Assembly: GCF_024758505.1 (NCBI RefSeq)
Contig: NZ_CP077970.1
Coordinates: 6,572,001-6,636,000, forward strand
Length of the DNA: 64,000 bases
Direction of reading: 5' to 3'
Origin: Bradyrhizobium arachidis
Lineage (GTDB): Bacteria; Pseudomonadota; Alphaproteobacteria; Rhizobiales; Xanthobacteraceae
A program made the position numbers and the translations under genes. Under the pieces are notes generated by a model. The model was not told the origin of the DNA. It saw only the letters and a list, made by a program, of their open reading frames with translations, and did not search any database. Shown here one piece after another: positions 1 through 9,385 of the stretch; the first letter of the stretch is position 1; each line of letters begins with the position of its first letter.

Positions 1-749
1 TCGACGGCCGCTCGCGCCGATTTGATGTCGATGACGCCGTCGCCCATCATGCCGCGGTCGTTGAGGATGTCCTTGGTCGGCACCAGCCAGTCGCAGACGT
101 GGAACGCCAAGAGGCGATCTTGGCCTGCGCGCGCGATCTGGGCCGTCAGCTCCGGGTCCCACCAGATGTGATAGACGTCGAGCGCGACGCCGAGCACGCC
201 GGTTCGACCAGGATCGAGCCGGTCGCAGATATCGAGCGCCTGCTTTGTGGTGTTCACGCAGGCGCGGTCGGCGGCGTAAGCCGGATGCAGCGGCTCGATC
301 GCGAGCGGCACCTTGGCCTGTTTGGCATAATCGAGCATCTCGGCGAGGGCATCCTCGACCTGCCCGCGCGCCGCGACGATGTCCTTTGACGCACCGCTGC
401 CGGGCCGCGAATATTGCGGCAGGCCGCCGACGACGAGCACGATGCTGGATGCGCCCAGCGCCTTGGCCTCATCGACGCAGCGGCGATTGTCGTCGCGCAC
501 CTCGGTGCGGCGCGCCGCATCCGAGGTGAACATGCCGCCGCGGCAATAGCCTGACAGCTCGAGCCCGGCATCGCGCACCGCGCGCGCGGCGCGATCGAAC
601 CCGACCGCGGCGACCTGGTCGCGCCAGGGATCGATGGCGCGGATGCCATGCCGCGCGCAGGCGTCGATGATCTCGGTCAGGCTGCCCTGCTTACGGACCG
701 TCGCCGTGTTGAGCGACAGCCAGCGATGGTCGGACGAAAAATCGCGCAT
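1..749 (-). CDS. Sugar phosphate isomerase/epimerase, AP-endonuclease-2 TIM barrel (3' end outside window)
   Basis: The first 249 residues are present and the frame is still open at the left edge, so the C-terminus is missing. Visible metal-site motifs of the xylose-isomerase-like barrel family are IEPLHP (E152), DVYHIWWDP (D191, H194) and HVCDW (H217, D220). Members isomerise or epimerise sugars and polyol derivatives; the substrate cannot be read here. Its ATG shares one base with the stop of the DUF993 gene (TGATG), which implies translational coupling. It is the last visible gene of the 7221-to-1 operon. Family call is firm, substrate unknown. Confidence 0.85.
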   Translation of the reverse strand, partial: MRDFSSDHRWLSLNTATVRKQGSLTEIIDACARHGIRAIDPWRDQVAAVGFDRAARAVRDAGLELSGYCRGGMFTSDAARRTEVRDDNRRCVDEAKALGASSIVLVVGGLPQYSRPGSGASKDIVAARGQVEDALAEMLDYAKQAKVPLAIEPLHPAYAADRACVNTTKQALDICDRLDPGRTGVLGVALDVYHIWWDPELTAQIARAGQDRLLAFHVCDWLVPTKDILNDRGMMGDGVIDIKSARAAV

Positions 750-1939
750 CAGGATTCGATTCCGCGCAGCGCAAGCACGGTCTTCATCCGCCGCGTCGCA
801 AGTTCGGGATTGGCGAGCAGTCCCGCCTGATCAGCCAGGCGGAACAGCTCGGCGAGATGCAGCGTCGAGCGCGTGCTCTCCTGCCCACCGACCATGGTGA
901 AGTGATCCTGGTGGCCGTTCAGGTAAGCCATGAACACGACGCCGGTCTTGTAGAACCGCGTCGGCGCTTTGAAGATGTGGCGCGACAGCGGCACCGTCGG
1001 CCCCAGCACGTCGTGGAAACCGGCCTGATCGCCGGCAGCCAGCCGCGACAGCGCGTAGGACGCCGCCGGCGCGATCGCGTCGAAGATGCCGAGCAGCGCG
1101 TGCGAAAAACCCTGGTCGTCGCCGGCGATCAGCTCCGCATAGTTAAAATCGTCGCCGGTGTACATCTTGATGCGCCTGTCGAGACGGCGGCGCATGTCGA
1201 TCTCGCGCTGCTTGTCGAGCAGCGAGACCTTTACGCCATCGACCTTGGCAGCGTTGCCGTTGATGATGGTAACGGCTGTATCCATCGCCTTGTCGAGATC
1301 CTTGGTGCCCCAGTAGCCGTTGAGCGCCGGATCGAACATGTCGCCGAGCCAATGGATGATGACGGGCTGAGCGACCTGCGACAGCACGCGGTCATAGACT
1401 TTTGCGTAGTCCTCGGCACTGCGCCCGAGTTTTGCCAGCGCGCGCGAGGCCATCAGGATGATGCGGCCACCGACCTTCTCGACGGCGGAGATCTGCTCCT
1501 CATAGGCGCGGATCACGTCGTCGAGGCTCTTGGCGTCCTCGACCGCAAGATGATCGGTGCCTGCCCCCGAAAACACCAGCGCATTGCGGCGCTTCGCGGC
1601 CGCAACCGAGCGCGTGATCAATTCCAGCGAGGTCGGCCAATCCAGCCCCATGCCGCGCTGCGCGGTGTCCATGGCTTCGGCAACACCGAGGCCGAGATCC
1701 CAGACATGCTCGCGGAAGGCGATGGTCTTGTCCCAGTCGACCGCAGCCGAGAGCCAGGGATCGTTGTCGGCGAGCGGATCGGCCACCATGTGCGCGGCCG
1801 AGAACGCAACGCGGTTCAGCGTGCCCTCGAGCTTAGCAGGGAAGCTGCGCGAGGCAGCAAGCCGATAGGTCTCGATCGAGCGATCCGCCCTGGGCAGCCT
1901 GAGCGACAATGACGACGTCGGCGGGACTGGCTTGTTCAT
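749..1939 (-). CDS. DUF993 family protein (dihydrodipicolinate-synthase-like barrel)
   Basis: A 396-residue protein that I recognise as the DUF993 family, often named dihydrodipicolinate synthase family protein because of a presumed class I aldolase barrel. No biochemical role is established for it to my knowledge. It starts 12 bases after the MocA-type dehydrogenase stop and its own stop overlaps the start of the isomerase. It therefore belongs to one transcript with sugar-derivative enzymes, and an aldol or retro-aldol step is a reasonable inference. There is no signal peptide or membrane segment, so it should be cytoplasmic. Confidence 0.8.
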   Translation of the reverse strand: MNKPVPPTSSLSLRLPRADRSIETYRLAASRSFPAKLEGTLNRVAFSAAHMVADPLADNDPWLSAAVDWDKTIAFREHVWDLGLGVAEAMDTAQRGMGLDWPTSLELITRSVAAAKRRNALVFSGAGTDHLAVEDAKSLDDVIRAYEEQISAVEKVGGRIILMASRALAKLGRSAEDYAKVYDRVLSQVAQPVIIHWLGDMFDPALNGYWGTKDLDKAMDTAVTIINGNAAKVDGVKVSLLDKQREIDMRRRLDRRIKMYTGDDFNYAELIAGDDQGFSHALLGIFDAIAPAASYALSRLAAGDQAGFHDVLGPTVPLSRHIFKAPTRFYKTGVVFMAYLNGHQDHFTMVGGQESTRSTLHLAELFRLADQAGLLANPELATRRMKTVLALRGIES

Positions 1940-1951
1940 GGCTCCCTCCTC

Positions 1952-3103
1952 TCAGACGTTGATTGGCGCGACGTCGACCCAGCGCCGCTCCTTCCAGCTC
2001 TTCAGCGCGCATTCGGCGAGCTGCACGCCCTTGGCACCTTCGAGCAACGTGAACTTGTAGGGCGCGTCCTCGCAGACGTGGCGGATGTACATTTCCCACT
2101 GCTCCTTGAAGCCGTTGTCATAGGCGACATTGTCAGGGACCTTCTGCCAGTCGCCGTAGAAGTCATGCGTGCGCTTCTCGTCCGGATTCCATACCGGCCG
2201 CGGTGTCGCCTGCCGCGCCTGGATCATGCAGTCGGAAAGACCGGCGACCGCCGACCCGAGCGTGCCGTCGACCTGGAAGGTGACGAGGTCGTCGCGATAG
2301 ACGCGCGTCACCCAGGACATGTTGATGTGGGCGATGATGCCGCCCTTGAGCTGGAAGGTCGCGTAGGCGGAGTCGTCGGCGGTCGCCTTGTACTTCACGC
2401 CCTGCTCGTCATAGCGCTCGGGGATGTCGGTGTTGCCGATGCAGACCACGCTCTCGACATCGCCGAAGAGATTGTCGAGCACGTAGCGCCAGTGGCAGAC
2501 CATGTCCAGAATGATGCCGCCGCCGTCCTCGCCGCGATAGTTCCAGGACGGCCGCTGCGCCTCCTGCCAGCCGCCTTCGAACACCCAATAGCCGAACTCG
2601 CCGCGCACCGAGATGATGCGGCCGAAGAAGCCGGAATCGCGCAGGAAGGCGAGCTTCTTCAGGCCGGGCAGGAACAGCTTGTCCTGCACCGTGCCGTGCT
2701 TGACGCCCTTGGACTTGGCGAGCTTGACGACCTCGAGCGCCTCCTCGAACGTCGTGGCGATCGGCTTCTCGCAATAGACATGCTTGCCGGCGTTGATGGC
2801 GCGAGTCAGGAGGCCCGGCCGCGCCTGCGTCGTCGCAGCGTCGAAGAACACCTGATCGTTCTTGTCGGCGAGCGCGGCGTCGAGATCGGTTGTCCAGCGC
2901 TGCACATTGTATTGCTTCGCGAGGCGCTCGACCTTGGCGGCGCTGCGGCCGACCAGGATCGGATCCGGCATCACGCGATCGCCGTTCTTCAGCTTGACGC
3001 CGCCCTGCTCGCGGATCGCGACGATGGAGCGGATCAGATGCTGGTTGAGCCCCATGCGGCCGGTGACGCCGTTCATGATGAGGCCGAGGCGTTGGGTGGT
3101 CAT
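1952..3103 (-). CDS. Gfo/Idh/MocA family NAD(P)-dependent dehydrogenase
   Basis: 383 residues. The N-terminal Rossmann part begins GLIMNGVTGRMG. The family signature EKP lies at 112-114 (YCEKPIAT), and the catalytic pair DMVCHW gives D200 and H204. These enzymes oxidise or reduce a carbonyl on sugars, inositols or related polyols. The start codon overlaps the upstream enolase-superfamily gene by four bases (3100-3103), so the two are probably translated together. In this operon it is the likely redox step, acting on the compound imported by the ABC transporter. Substrate not identifiable from sequence. Confidence 0.88.
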   Translation of the reverse strand: MTTQRLGLIMNGVTGRMGLNQHLIRSIVAIREQGGVKLKNGDRVMPDPILVGRSAAKVERLAKQYNVQRWTTDLDAALADKNDQVFFDAATTQARPGLLTRAINAGKHVYCEKPIATTFEEALEVVKLAKSKGVKHGTVQDKLFLPGLKKLAFLRDSGFFGRIISVRGEFGYWVFEGGWQEAQRPSWNYRGEDGGGIILDMVCHWRYVLDNLFGDVESVVCIGNTDIPERYDEQGVKYKATADDSAYATFQLKGGIIAHINMSWVTRVYRDDLVTFQVDGTLGSAVAGLSDCMIQARQATPRPVWNPDEKRTHDFYGDWQKVPDNVAYDNGFKEQWEMYIRHVCEDAPYKFTLLEGAKGVQLAECALKSWKERRWVDVAPINV

Positions 3104-4509
3104 ACCGATTTCTCCCAGAGTGATTTTGGCGATGCAAGCGGGGCGAGCGCCGACCAGTCCGGATGGACCGACGTCGCAAACCCCGTCGTGGTGAGCGATC
3201 CCGTCAGGAGATCGCCGTCGTGAATCCTGAGTCGAACGCCATGGCCGGCGTCGGCGTAGAGATCGGAATGCGCAGCGGCAAACGCGCGCGCCTCTGTTGC
3301 GGGCGTCTCGCCAAAACCGTCGACATAGTGATGGCCGTTGCGCTCGGCATGCGTGATGCCGAGGAAGGCGCCGAGCGCGAGATCCTGCTGCACGGCGAGG
3401 CCGGCCTGGCAGGTGAGGTCCTCACCCGTCACGAAGAAGCTTTCGCCATCCACGCTCCACTTGGCCGCGCGCGTGGCGTTGACGACCGATTTGTAGAGAC
3501 CCTTGCAGGATTTCGAGGAGATGCCGTGATAGCCGAGCGCCCGCGATAACGGGAATGCGTCGTAGGAATCGTCGGCCTCATCAACGATGAAGCCGCGCGC
3601 CGCAAGCGAGCCGATCGGCGCTTGCCTTGTCACATCGCGCGGCATCGGCTGCTCGATGTAGAGTAACCTTTCCGCAATCGGCCGCAGCGCCACATCGCGG
3701 TCGAGGCGATCGACCAGCGCACGGAGCGCCGCGAGGTCGGCATACTGCTCGTTGGCATCGAGCGTGACCTTGAAGTCATGGGCTAGCTTGCCGAGCTCGT
3801 TGCCGATGCGCACCAGCCGCGCGGTATCGGCTTGCGGATCGCCCGACAGTTTTAGCTTGAAATAGCGTGCTCCGGCATTTTCGCGCGCATCGGCAACGCC
3901 GCCCTCGCCTTCGATCTTGTCGTCGAGACCAACTGTGTGCCTGACCGCGACCCGTGGCAGCGGCTGACGGCCCGCCAGAAACCGCGTGATGTCGGCGCCG
4001 GCCAGATCGGGCGACAGCCGCGCGTCGATCCCTGCAATGTTTTGCGCCATGGCGTCGAAGAAGCTGATTCCGGCGGCGCGCAACAGGGCGTCAAGGATCG
4101 CCTTGTCGATCTCGGCTGGACCATAGGCTGCCGCGAGCGGCGGAATATCCTGTTTCGCGCAGGCTGCAACCTGCGCGCCGACGCAGGTGGCATGGAGCCC
4201 GAACGCGGTGTCAAAACCTGTCTGCGCCAGATAGAGTCCGCGCGCGATCTCCAGCGCGCGCCGCAGCCCATCAACCGTCTGCTCCGGCGTGAGCTGCGGC
4301 CGCTTGTCGAACCATTTTGGCACCAGCAGTTCGGCGCTCGCGCCAACGGCGGTTCCCTTGCCCTGGCCCTTGCCCTCGACCTCGATCTCGGCGCGCACGA
4401 AGAGCTGCGGCGTGGCGTTGATGGTGACCGCGCCGAAGCGGAACGGTCGCGCGAAACGCACGGGACGTTCGAAGAATGCGATGTCTCGCAGCTTCAGGCG
4501 CGGCGCCAT
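3100..4509 (-). CDS. Enolase-superfamily (mandelate racemase/muconate lactonizing type) enzyme
   Basis: A long member (469 residues; the usual length is 370-400). The barrel residues are visible: KLK at 218-220, D251 and N253 in LDANEQY, E286 in YIEQPMP, D310/E311 in IVDEADDS and a KSCKGLYK segment with K333 and K336. This pattern resembles the muconate-lactonizing and dipeptide-epimerase layout (Lys on both sides) more than the His-Asp sugar-acid dehydratases. Family chemistry starts with abstraction of a proton alpha to a carboxylate. The gene lies 7 bases after the ABC ATPase gene and overlaps the dehydrogenase gene, so it belongs to the same pathway. Confidence 0.85.
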   Translation of the reverse strand: MAPRLKLRDIAFFERPVRFARPFRFGAVTINATPQLFVRAEIEVEGKGQGKGTAVGASAELLVPKWFDKRPQLTPEQTVDGLRRALEIARGLYLAQTGFDTAFGLHATCVGAQVAACAKQDIPPLAAAYGPAEIDKAILDALLRAAGISFFDAMAQNIAGIDARLSPDLAGADITRFLAGRQPLPRVAVRHTVGLDDKIEGEGGVADARENAGARYFKLKLSGDPQADTARLVRIGNELGKLAHDFKVTLDANEQYADLAALRALVDRLDRDVALRPIAERLLYIEQPMPRDVTRQAPIGSLAARGFIVDEADDSYDAFPLSRALGYHGISSKSCKGLYKSVVNATRAAKWSVDGESFFVTGEDLTCQAGLAVQQDLALGAFLGITHAERNGHHYVDGFGETPATEARAFAAAHSDLYADAGHGVRLRIHDGDLLTGSLTTTGFATSVHPDWSALAPLASPKSLWEKSV

Positions 4510-4516
4510 GGGTCTT

Positions 4517-5365
4517 TCAGTCCAGTGAGCCCTGTGAGAAGAAGTGCTTGCGGATGCGCTGCACGAGCTCGGTGAAGACAGGATCGGCCATCACGTCGAG
4601 CGAACGCGGGCGCGGCAGCGGCACGTCGTAGATCGCGGCAATGGCGCCGGGACGTTCGGTCATGACCAACACGCGGTCGGCCAGGAACACGGCTTCCGGT
4701 ATCGAGTGCGTGATCAGGAGCACCGTCTTGCCGGTCTCGCGCTGGATCCGCATCAGCTCGACATTCATGCGCTCGCGCGTCAGCGCGTCCAGCGCGCCGA
4801 ACGGCTCGTCCATCAGCATGATCTTTGGATCGTGCACCAGCGCGCGGCAGATCGAGGCGCGCTGCTGCATGCCACCGGAGAGCTGCCAGGGCAGCTTCTT
4901 CTCGAAACCCGAGAGGCCGACCAGCTTCAATAATTGCTTCGCGCGCTCCAGATATTTCGCGCGTGGCAGCCGCTTCATGTCGATCGGCAGCATCACGTTG
5001 GAGAGGATGTTGCGCCAGGGCAGCAAGAGCGCGTTCTGGAAGACAATGCCGACATTGCCATGCGGCTTCGTCACCTTCTCGCCCTCGACCAAAACCTCGC
5101 CTGTCGTGGGCGGCAACAGCCCCGAGATCAGCTTGAGCAGCGTGGACTTGCCGCAGCCGGACGGGCCCACCACGACGAAGAACTCGCCCTCGTTGATCTG
5201 GAAGTCGAGCGGCCGCAGCGACGGCACGTCGCCGTCGCGCGTCCGGTAGGTTTTTGACACGCCGGACAGTTTGATGCCCGACGTGTCGATTCCCGCGCGG
5301 TCGCCCACCACTCTCAAATGCGCGCTCGGCTGCACGGGGTCATTGGGTCGTGCCGCTGATTTCAC
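4517..5365 (-). CDS. ABC transporter ATP-binding protein, nitrate/sulfonate/taurine type
   Basis: 282 residues with every ABC motif intact: Walker A GPSGCGKS at 67-74, Q-loop at Q110, signature LSGGMQQ at 162-168 and Walker B LMDEP at 184-188. About 30 residues precede the ABC domain. Its start overlaps the stop of the binding-protein gene by four bases (5362-5365). It powers the importer formed with the permease (6412-7221) and the periplasmic protein (5362-6354). SsuB/TauB-like in class, but the neighbouring enzymes suggest a carbon substrate rather than a sulfonate. Confidence 0.92.
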   Translation of the reverse strand: MKSAARPNDPVQPSAHLRVVGDRAGIDTSGIKLSGVSKTYRTRDGDVPSLRPLDFQINEGEFFVVVGPSGCGKSTLLKLISGLLPPTTGEVLVEGEKVTKPHGNVGIVFQNALLLPWRNILSNVMLPIDMKRLPRAKYLERAKQLLKLVGLSGFEKKLPWQLSGGMQQRASICRALVHDPKIMLMDEPFGALDALTRERMNVELMRIQRETGKTVLLITHSIPEAVFLADRVLVMTERPGAIAAIYDVPLPRPRSLDVMADPVFTELVQRIRKHFFSQGSLD

Positions 5366-6354
5366 GAGTCGCCCTTCGGCAGATAGTCATTGGTGTAGAA
5401 GGCTTTCGGGTTGTCCTTGGCCTTGGCATCGAGCCCGCCATATTCGACCAGCAGATTGACCGTGTCGGTCATGTTCTGGTCGGTGACCTGGAACGGCCGC
5501 TTGGTCTTGGTCTCCGCGGTCCGATAGAGCGGAATGGTCAGCTCAAAGCCTTGCGTGAGCGTATCGATCTTGCCGCCCTTCGGGTTGGCATCGAGGATCG
5601 CCTGCGCGGCCGCCTGGGCGTCCTTCTCGGCGGCCTCGACCGCCTTCGTCGTCGCCGCCATGAAGCGGCGGACGAGATCGGCATTGGCCTTCACATAGTC
5701 GGTGTTGGCGATGATGCCGGAGGAGACCATGTTGATGCCGTAGTCGGCGAACTTGATCGGATAGACGTCCTTGCCGGTAGCGTCCTTGATCTTCATCGAC
5801 TGGTCCATGACGTAGCCGAGCAAGAGGTCGGCCTGGCCGTTGATCACGGCGTTGAGCTTGGTCTGGCCGTCACCGGCAACCGTCTGGAAATCGCTCTCCT
5901 TCAGACCCGTCTTCTTCAGGAACAACGGCCAGATCTGGGTCATGGAGTCGGCAGGCGTGATCGCCACCGTCTTGCCCTTGATGTCCTCGGGCTTCTTGAT
6001 GTTCTTCTCGACAAAACCCATCGCGGACATCGGGCTGGTCTGGAGCAGCACGCCGGTCGCGACCACGGGCGCGCCCTTGATCGCCGCGCGCATCATGGTG
6101 GGGACGTCGACATAGCCGAAGTTCGCGGTCTTGGCCGCGACGGCCTGCGTCGTTGCGGCCGAGCCGCGACCTTCCTGGATCTCGAGGTCGATGCCTTCGG
6201 CGGCGTAGATGCCCTTGGCCTTGCCGTAGTAGAACGGCGCGTGCTCGCCGTAGACGTACCAGTTCAGCATCAGCACGACCTTGTCGGCGGCCTGCGCCGG
6301 CACCGCCATCAGCGTCGCCAGCACCACCGAAACAGTAGCCATCAACCGCATCAT
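5362..6354 (-). CDS. ABC transporter substrate-binding protein, NMT1/THI5-like
   Basis: 330 residues with a clear Sec signal peptide (hydrophobic stretch then AQAA, cleavage near residue 22). The mature protein opens with VVLMLNWYVYGEHAPFYYGK, the fold start typical of NMT1/SsuA-type receptors, which bind pyrimidine precursors, sulfonates and other small organics. It sits between permease and ATPase genes in a three-gene import cassette. A second in-frame ATG lies one codon downstream, so the exact start is ambiguous. The ligand is unknown; the downstream dehydrogenase and isomerase argue for a polyol- or sugar-like compound. Confidence 0.9.
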   Translation of the reverse strand: MMRLMATVSVVLATLMAVPAQAADKVVLMLNWYVYGEHAPFYYGKAKGIYAAEGIDLEIQEGRGSAATTQAVAAKTANFGYVDVPTMMRAAIKGAPVVATGVLLQTSPMSAMGFVEKNIKKPEDIKGKTVAITPADSMTQIWPLFLKKTGLKESDFQTVAGDGQTKLNAVINGQADLLLGYVMDQSMKIKDATGKDVYPIKFADYGINMVSSGIIANTDYVKANADLVRRFMAATTKAVEAAEKDAQAAAQAILDANPKGGKIDTLTQGFELTIPLYRTAETKTKRPFQVTDQNMTDTVNLLVEYGGLDAKAKDNPKAFYTNDYLPKGDS

Positions 6355-6411
6355 CGCTCGTTCTCCCTTTTGCTTGTCTTGTTCGTTGCGCGGCTTACGG
6401 CCGCTTGCTTG

Positions 6412-7221
6412 TCATGAGGCGAAAATAACGTCCTCGCGCTGGCTGACGTGCCAGGGAATGACCAGGCGCTCGATCCGGTCGACGATCCAGAACAGCACCA
6501 CGCCGAGCAGCGCCAGGATTACCAGCGCGGCGAACATCGTTGGCAGGTCAAAGGTTCCGATCGAACGCTGCATCACATAGCCGATGCCGGAATTGGAACC
6601 GACGAATTCGCCGACCACCGCGCCGACCACGGCGAGCGTCACCGACACCTTCAGGCCGGAGAAGATCGCCGGCAGCGCATGTGGCAGGTTCACCGCGCGG
6701 AACACCTGCAGACGGCTCCCCTGCATGGCGCGGGCGAGATCGACCATGTCGGGGTCGACAGACTTGAAGCCTTGCACGGCCGAGACCACCACGGGGAAGA
6801 AGCCGAGCAGGAACGCCGAGATCACCTTCGGGATGATGCCAAAACCGAACCAGACCACGAACAGCGGCGCGATCGCGATTTTCGGCACCGACTGCGAGAA
6901 CACCAGCAGCGGATAGACGTAGCTCTCCACCGTCTTCGAGCCCGCGATCAACATGGCCACGGGAATGCCGAACAGCGCCGACAGCAGGAAGCCGCAGACG
7001 GTCGCATAGGTCGTCGGCCAGGACTGTCGCAGCAGTTCCGGCCATTCCGTCCGGAGCACGGCGACGACGTCCATGGGTGCCGGGATCTGATAGGCAGGGA
7101 TGCTGAAGACACGGATGGTCACGTCCCAGGCGACCACGATGAACACCAGGAACAGGAACGGCCGCACCCACGCGGCATTCACAGTCCTGGATATCAGGCC
7201 CTGCGCTTTGGCCTCAGCCAC
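6412..7221 (-). CDS. ABC transporter permease, BPD inner-membrane component
   Basis: 269 residues with about six membrane segments. The cytoplasmic coupling loop appears near residues 170-205 (DMVDLARAMQGS followed by VNLPHALPAIFSGLK), matching SsuC/TauC-class permeases. It is the first gene of the operon that continues to the left edge. 57 bases separate it from the binding-protein gene. Upstream, 7222-7365 holds any promoter; a partial palindrome there (GGA-N9-TCC near 7270-7286) could be a regulator site, but I cannot assign it. Confidence 0.92.
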   Translation of the reverse strand: MAEAKAQGLISRTVNAAWVRPFLFLVFIVVAWDVTIRVFSIPAYQIPAPMDVVAVLRTEWPELLRQSWPTTYATVCGFLLSALFGIPVAMLIAGSKTVESYVYPLLVFSQSVPKIAIAPLFVVWFGFGIIPKVISAFLLGFFPVVVSAVQGFKSVDPDMVDLARAMQGSRLQVFRAVNLPHALPAIFSGLKVSVTLAVVGAVVGEFVGSNSGIGYVMQRSIGTFDLPTMFAALVILALLGVVLFWIVDRIERLVIPWHVSQREDVIFAS

Positions 7222-7365
7222 ACGTCTCTCCCGGTTGTTCTTGTTGGTTCGGGCGAGAAATTAACTCGTTGGATAAATACTGTCCAGCGCTTTCCCCTGT
7301 GACGTTTTGTGCTGGTTCCGCGGGCGTGGCGAGCTGTGGCGGCGCGCCGGCTCCGCATTCTCGAT

Positions 7366-7518
7366 GTCGTCCTGGCGAAGGCCAGGCCCCCGAGCGAGCG
7401 CTTTGCGCTCGTCGCGATAACCCCAGGCAGCAGTTTGGCTACGGCTGGTCGTTCGGGATTAGCATCACACGCAATCGATAGATCACGCGGTATGGGTCCT
7501 GGCCTTCGCCAGGACGAC
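7366..7518. repeat. REP-like interspersed element with CCTGGCGAAGGCCAGG ends
   Basis: The gap 7222-7542 has no gene. It is bounded internally by two copies of a palindromic end, GTCGTCCTGGCGAAGGCCAGG at 7366-7386 and its inverted counterpart at 7498-7518, about 110 bases apart. A related fragment occurs near 31810-31840. The layout matches the intergenic REP palindromes common in Bradyrhizobium. Nothing else is evident in this gap. Confidence 0.7.
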
Positions 7519-7542
7519 GTTGGGGAGATGGCGTGCCCCCGG

Positions 7543-8295
7543 CTAAACCGGCTGATGCTGCACGGCGCGCGACTTCGGCGCCTTGATCACGTCGAACAGC
7601 GCGGCCGATCGCCCTGTGAGCGCTGCCAGCACCAGGCCGACCATGTGGGCGAGACGCTCGTCCTTGGCGTCCTTTGCGAGCAGGTCGCGGCCGAAGATCA
7701 CGCTCAGCGTGGCGCAGTTGGAGAGATAGAAGAAGCTGAGCGCTGCGACCGAGATGTAGAGCTGCACCGGATCGATCGCGACCTGGAAGTCGCCGCTCTC
7801 GACGCCGCGCCGGACCACAGTGCGGATCATCTCGACGAAGGGCGAATGCATCGATTTCACCTTGGTCGAGCGCTTCAGATGCTTTGCCCGCACCAGGTTT
7901 TCGGTCTGCAGCAACGACAGGAATTCGGGATTGCGCAGAAAGTAATTCCAGGTGAATTCGATCAACCGCTTGATCGCCTCGGGCGGATCGAGATGCTCGA
8001 GATCGAGCCCCCGTTCCTCGCCGCGGATCTTCTCATAGGCGCCTTCGAGCACCGCAAGGTAGAGGTCGTCCTTCTTCCCGACGTGATAATAGAGCATGCG
8101 CTTGTTGGCGCCGGCCTTGGCAGCGATCCGGTCGACGCGCGCGCCGGCGAGACCGTGGTTCGAAAACTCCTGCTTGGCAGCCTCGAGGATGCGAAGCCGC
8201 ATGCCCTCGGGGTCGCGCTGCCATTTGAGATTTCGCTTTGCCTTCGCCAAACCGGGTGCCCGCTGCTTGCTCAACCAGACAGCACTATCATGCAT
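7543..8295 (-). CDS. TetR/AcrR family transcriptional regulator
   Basis: 250 residues. After a basic 25-residue leader the helix-turn-helix region reads RILEAAKQEFSNHGLAGARV then AAKAGANKRMLYYHVGKK, a canonical TetR N-domain; the rest is a helical ligand domain. The gene lies 24 bases downstream of a VOC-family gene on the same strand, so the two are likely co-transcribed. The product could control the VOC gene or the ABC operon that begins 320 bases further left; position alone cannot decide. The ligand is not predictable. Confidence 0.88.
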   Translation of the reverse strand: MHDSAVWLSKQRAPGLAKAKRNLKWQRDPEGMRLRILEAAKQEFSNHGLAGARVDRIAAKAGANKRMLYYHVGKKDDLYLAVLEGAYEKIRGEERGLDLEHLDPPEAIKRLIEFTWNYFLRNPEFLSLLQTENLVRAKHLKRSTKVKSMHSPFVEMIRTVVRRGVESGDFQVAIDPVQLYISVAALSFFYLSNCATLSVIFGRDLLAKDAKDERLAHMVGLVLAALTGRSAALFDVIKAPKSRAVQHQPV

Positions 8296-8319
8296 GCGGC
8301 GGTTTGAGAATGCGAGCCC

Positions 8320-9168
8320 TCACGCCGCCGGCCTCGGCGACTGCTCCAGCAAAATCGTCTGGATGCCGCAGGTGCCGTTTCGTACCGTCATCACCCGCGT
8401 GCCCGGCTTCCTGCCATTGCGGACATCGCTGACGTCGACGCCTGCAGCCGTCAGCCGGGTGCGGGTGGCGTCGATGTCGCCGACGCGCCAGCTGAAACCC
8501 CAGAGACGATCATGGCTGGCATCGCCGCCGGCAACCGGCCGGCGCACCACCTCGACGACGAGGTCGCCGCAGCGGAAGAACATGAGCTGGCCCCAATCAT
8601 GATGCGAACGGTCGAGCGCCATGTCGAGGCCGAGCCGAGCGCCATAGAGCGCGGCTGCACGTTCGGAATCCTCGGTCGCGACCACGACGTGGTCGAGTGC
8701 GAGGACCGGGCCGGCATCGGTCACGGCGGAGAGCGGACGCTCCGCACCGAGCTCCAGGAAGAACATGCGCACGCCGCGCGTCAACTCGGTCGCGGCGCGA
8801 GTGCGCTTCCAGTGCAGCACCGCGCCCGTCGTGTCGTCGCGGCTTTCGACCTCGGCGACCGCATCCGGCTTCAGCGCCACCCGGTCGAGCCGCCGGTGCA
8901 TCTTGTTAATGTCGGCGACACGAAAGCACAGGCTCGCGAGCATGCCCTCGCGGTCGTCGAGCAGCTCCCGCATCCGGTCTGCCGTCGCGCTCGCGCCGCT
9001 CGGCGCCATCAATTCGATCGACATGTTCTGGAGCGTGAACAGCACGCGGTCGGCGCCATCGCCAAAATTCTGCCAGGACGGCGCGCGGCCGAGCAGCGTC
9101 TGATAGGCCGCCTTGGCGGCGCCGATATCCCTGACGAGGGCGACGACGTGGTCAAGACCGGCGATCAT
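8320..9168 (-). CDS. VOC (glyoxalase/dioxygenase fold) family protein
   Basis: 282 residues built from two vicinal-oxygen-chelate modules. The first opens IAGLDHVVALVRDIGAAKAAY and the second, near residue 150, opens LALDHVVVATEDSERAAALY. A good ribosome site (GGGAGG, 3 bases before the ATG) supports the start. VOC proteins bind a divalent metal and include glyoxalases, extradiol dioxygenases and lactoylglutathione-like lyases; the double-module length resembles many uncharacterised bacterial members. Paired with the TetR gene downstream. Function beyond the fold is unknown. Confidence 0.85.
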   Translation of the reverse strand: MIAGLDHVVALVRDIGAAKAAYQTLLGRAPSWQNFGDGADRVLFTLQNMSIELMAPSGASATADRMRELLDDREGMLASLCFRVADINKMHRRLDRVALKPDAVAEVESRDDTTGAVLHWKRTRAATELTRGVRMFFLELGAERPLSAVTDAGPVLALDHVVVATEDSERAAALYGARLGLDMALDRSHHDWGQLMFFRCGDLVVEVVRRPVAGGDASHDRLWGFSWRVGDIDATRTRLTAAGVDVSDVRNGRKPGTRVMTVRNGTCGIQTILLEQSPRPAA

Positions 9169-9385
9169 GAGCCTCCCTTTCGCTTGTGCCGGAACTGAAA
9201 ACCGAAACGCGGCGTTAGGTCCGACTGGGCTCTGTTCGCGGCCCGACCTTGGTCGTATTCCGGCCCCATGCCGACCTCAAGCGTTGACCGGGGCGGCGTT
9301 GCGAATAATTTCGGCGTCCCTTCCGGGGAACCGGTGCTAAGGTATGGCCGCCGGCCGGGACCACCCAGCGCATCACGGGAAGACT

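Noticed and set aside
2078..3223. Long plus-strand frame opposite the MocA dehydrogenase
   Set aside because: Mirror frame of a well-supported minus-strand gene; no domain motifs and typical antisense composition in GC-rich DNA. The same holds for 857-1912, 5350-6417, 11328-12656, 14370-15599, 16198-17139 and 40341-41636.
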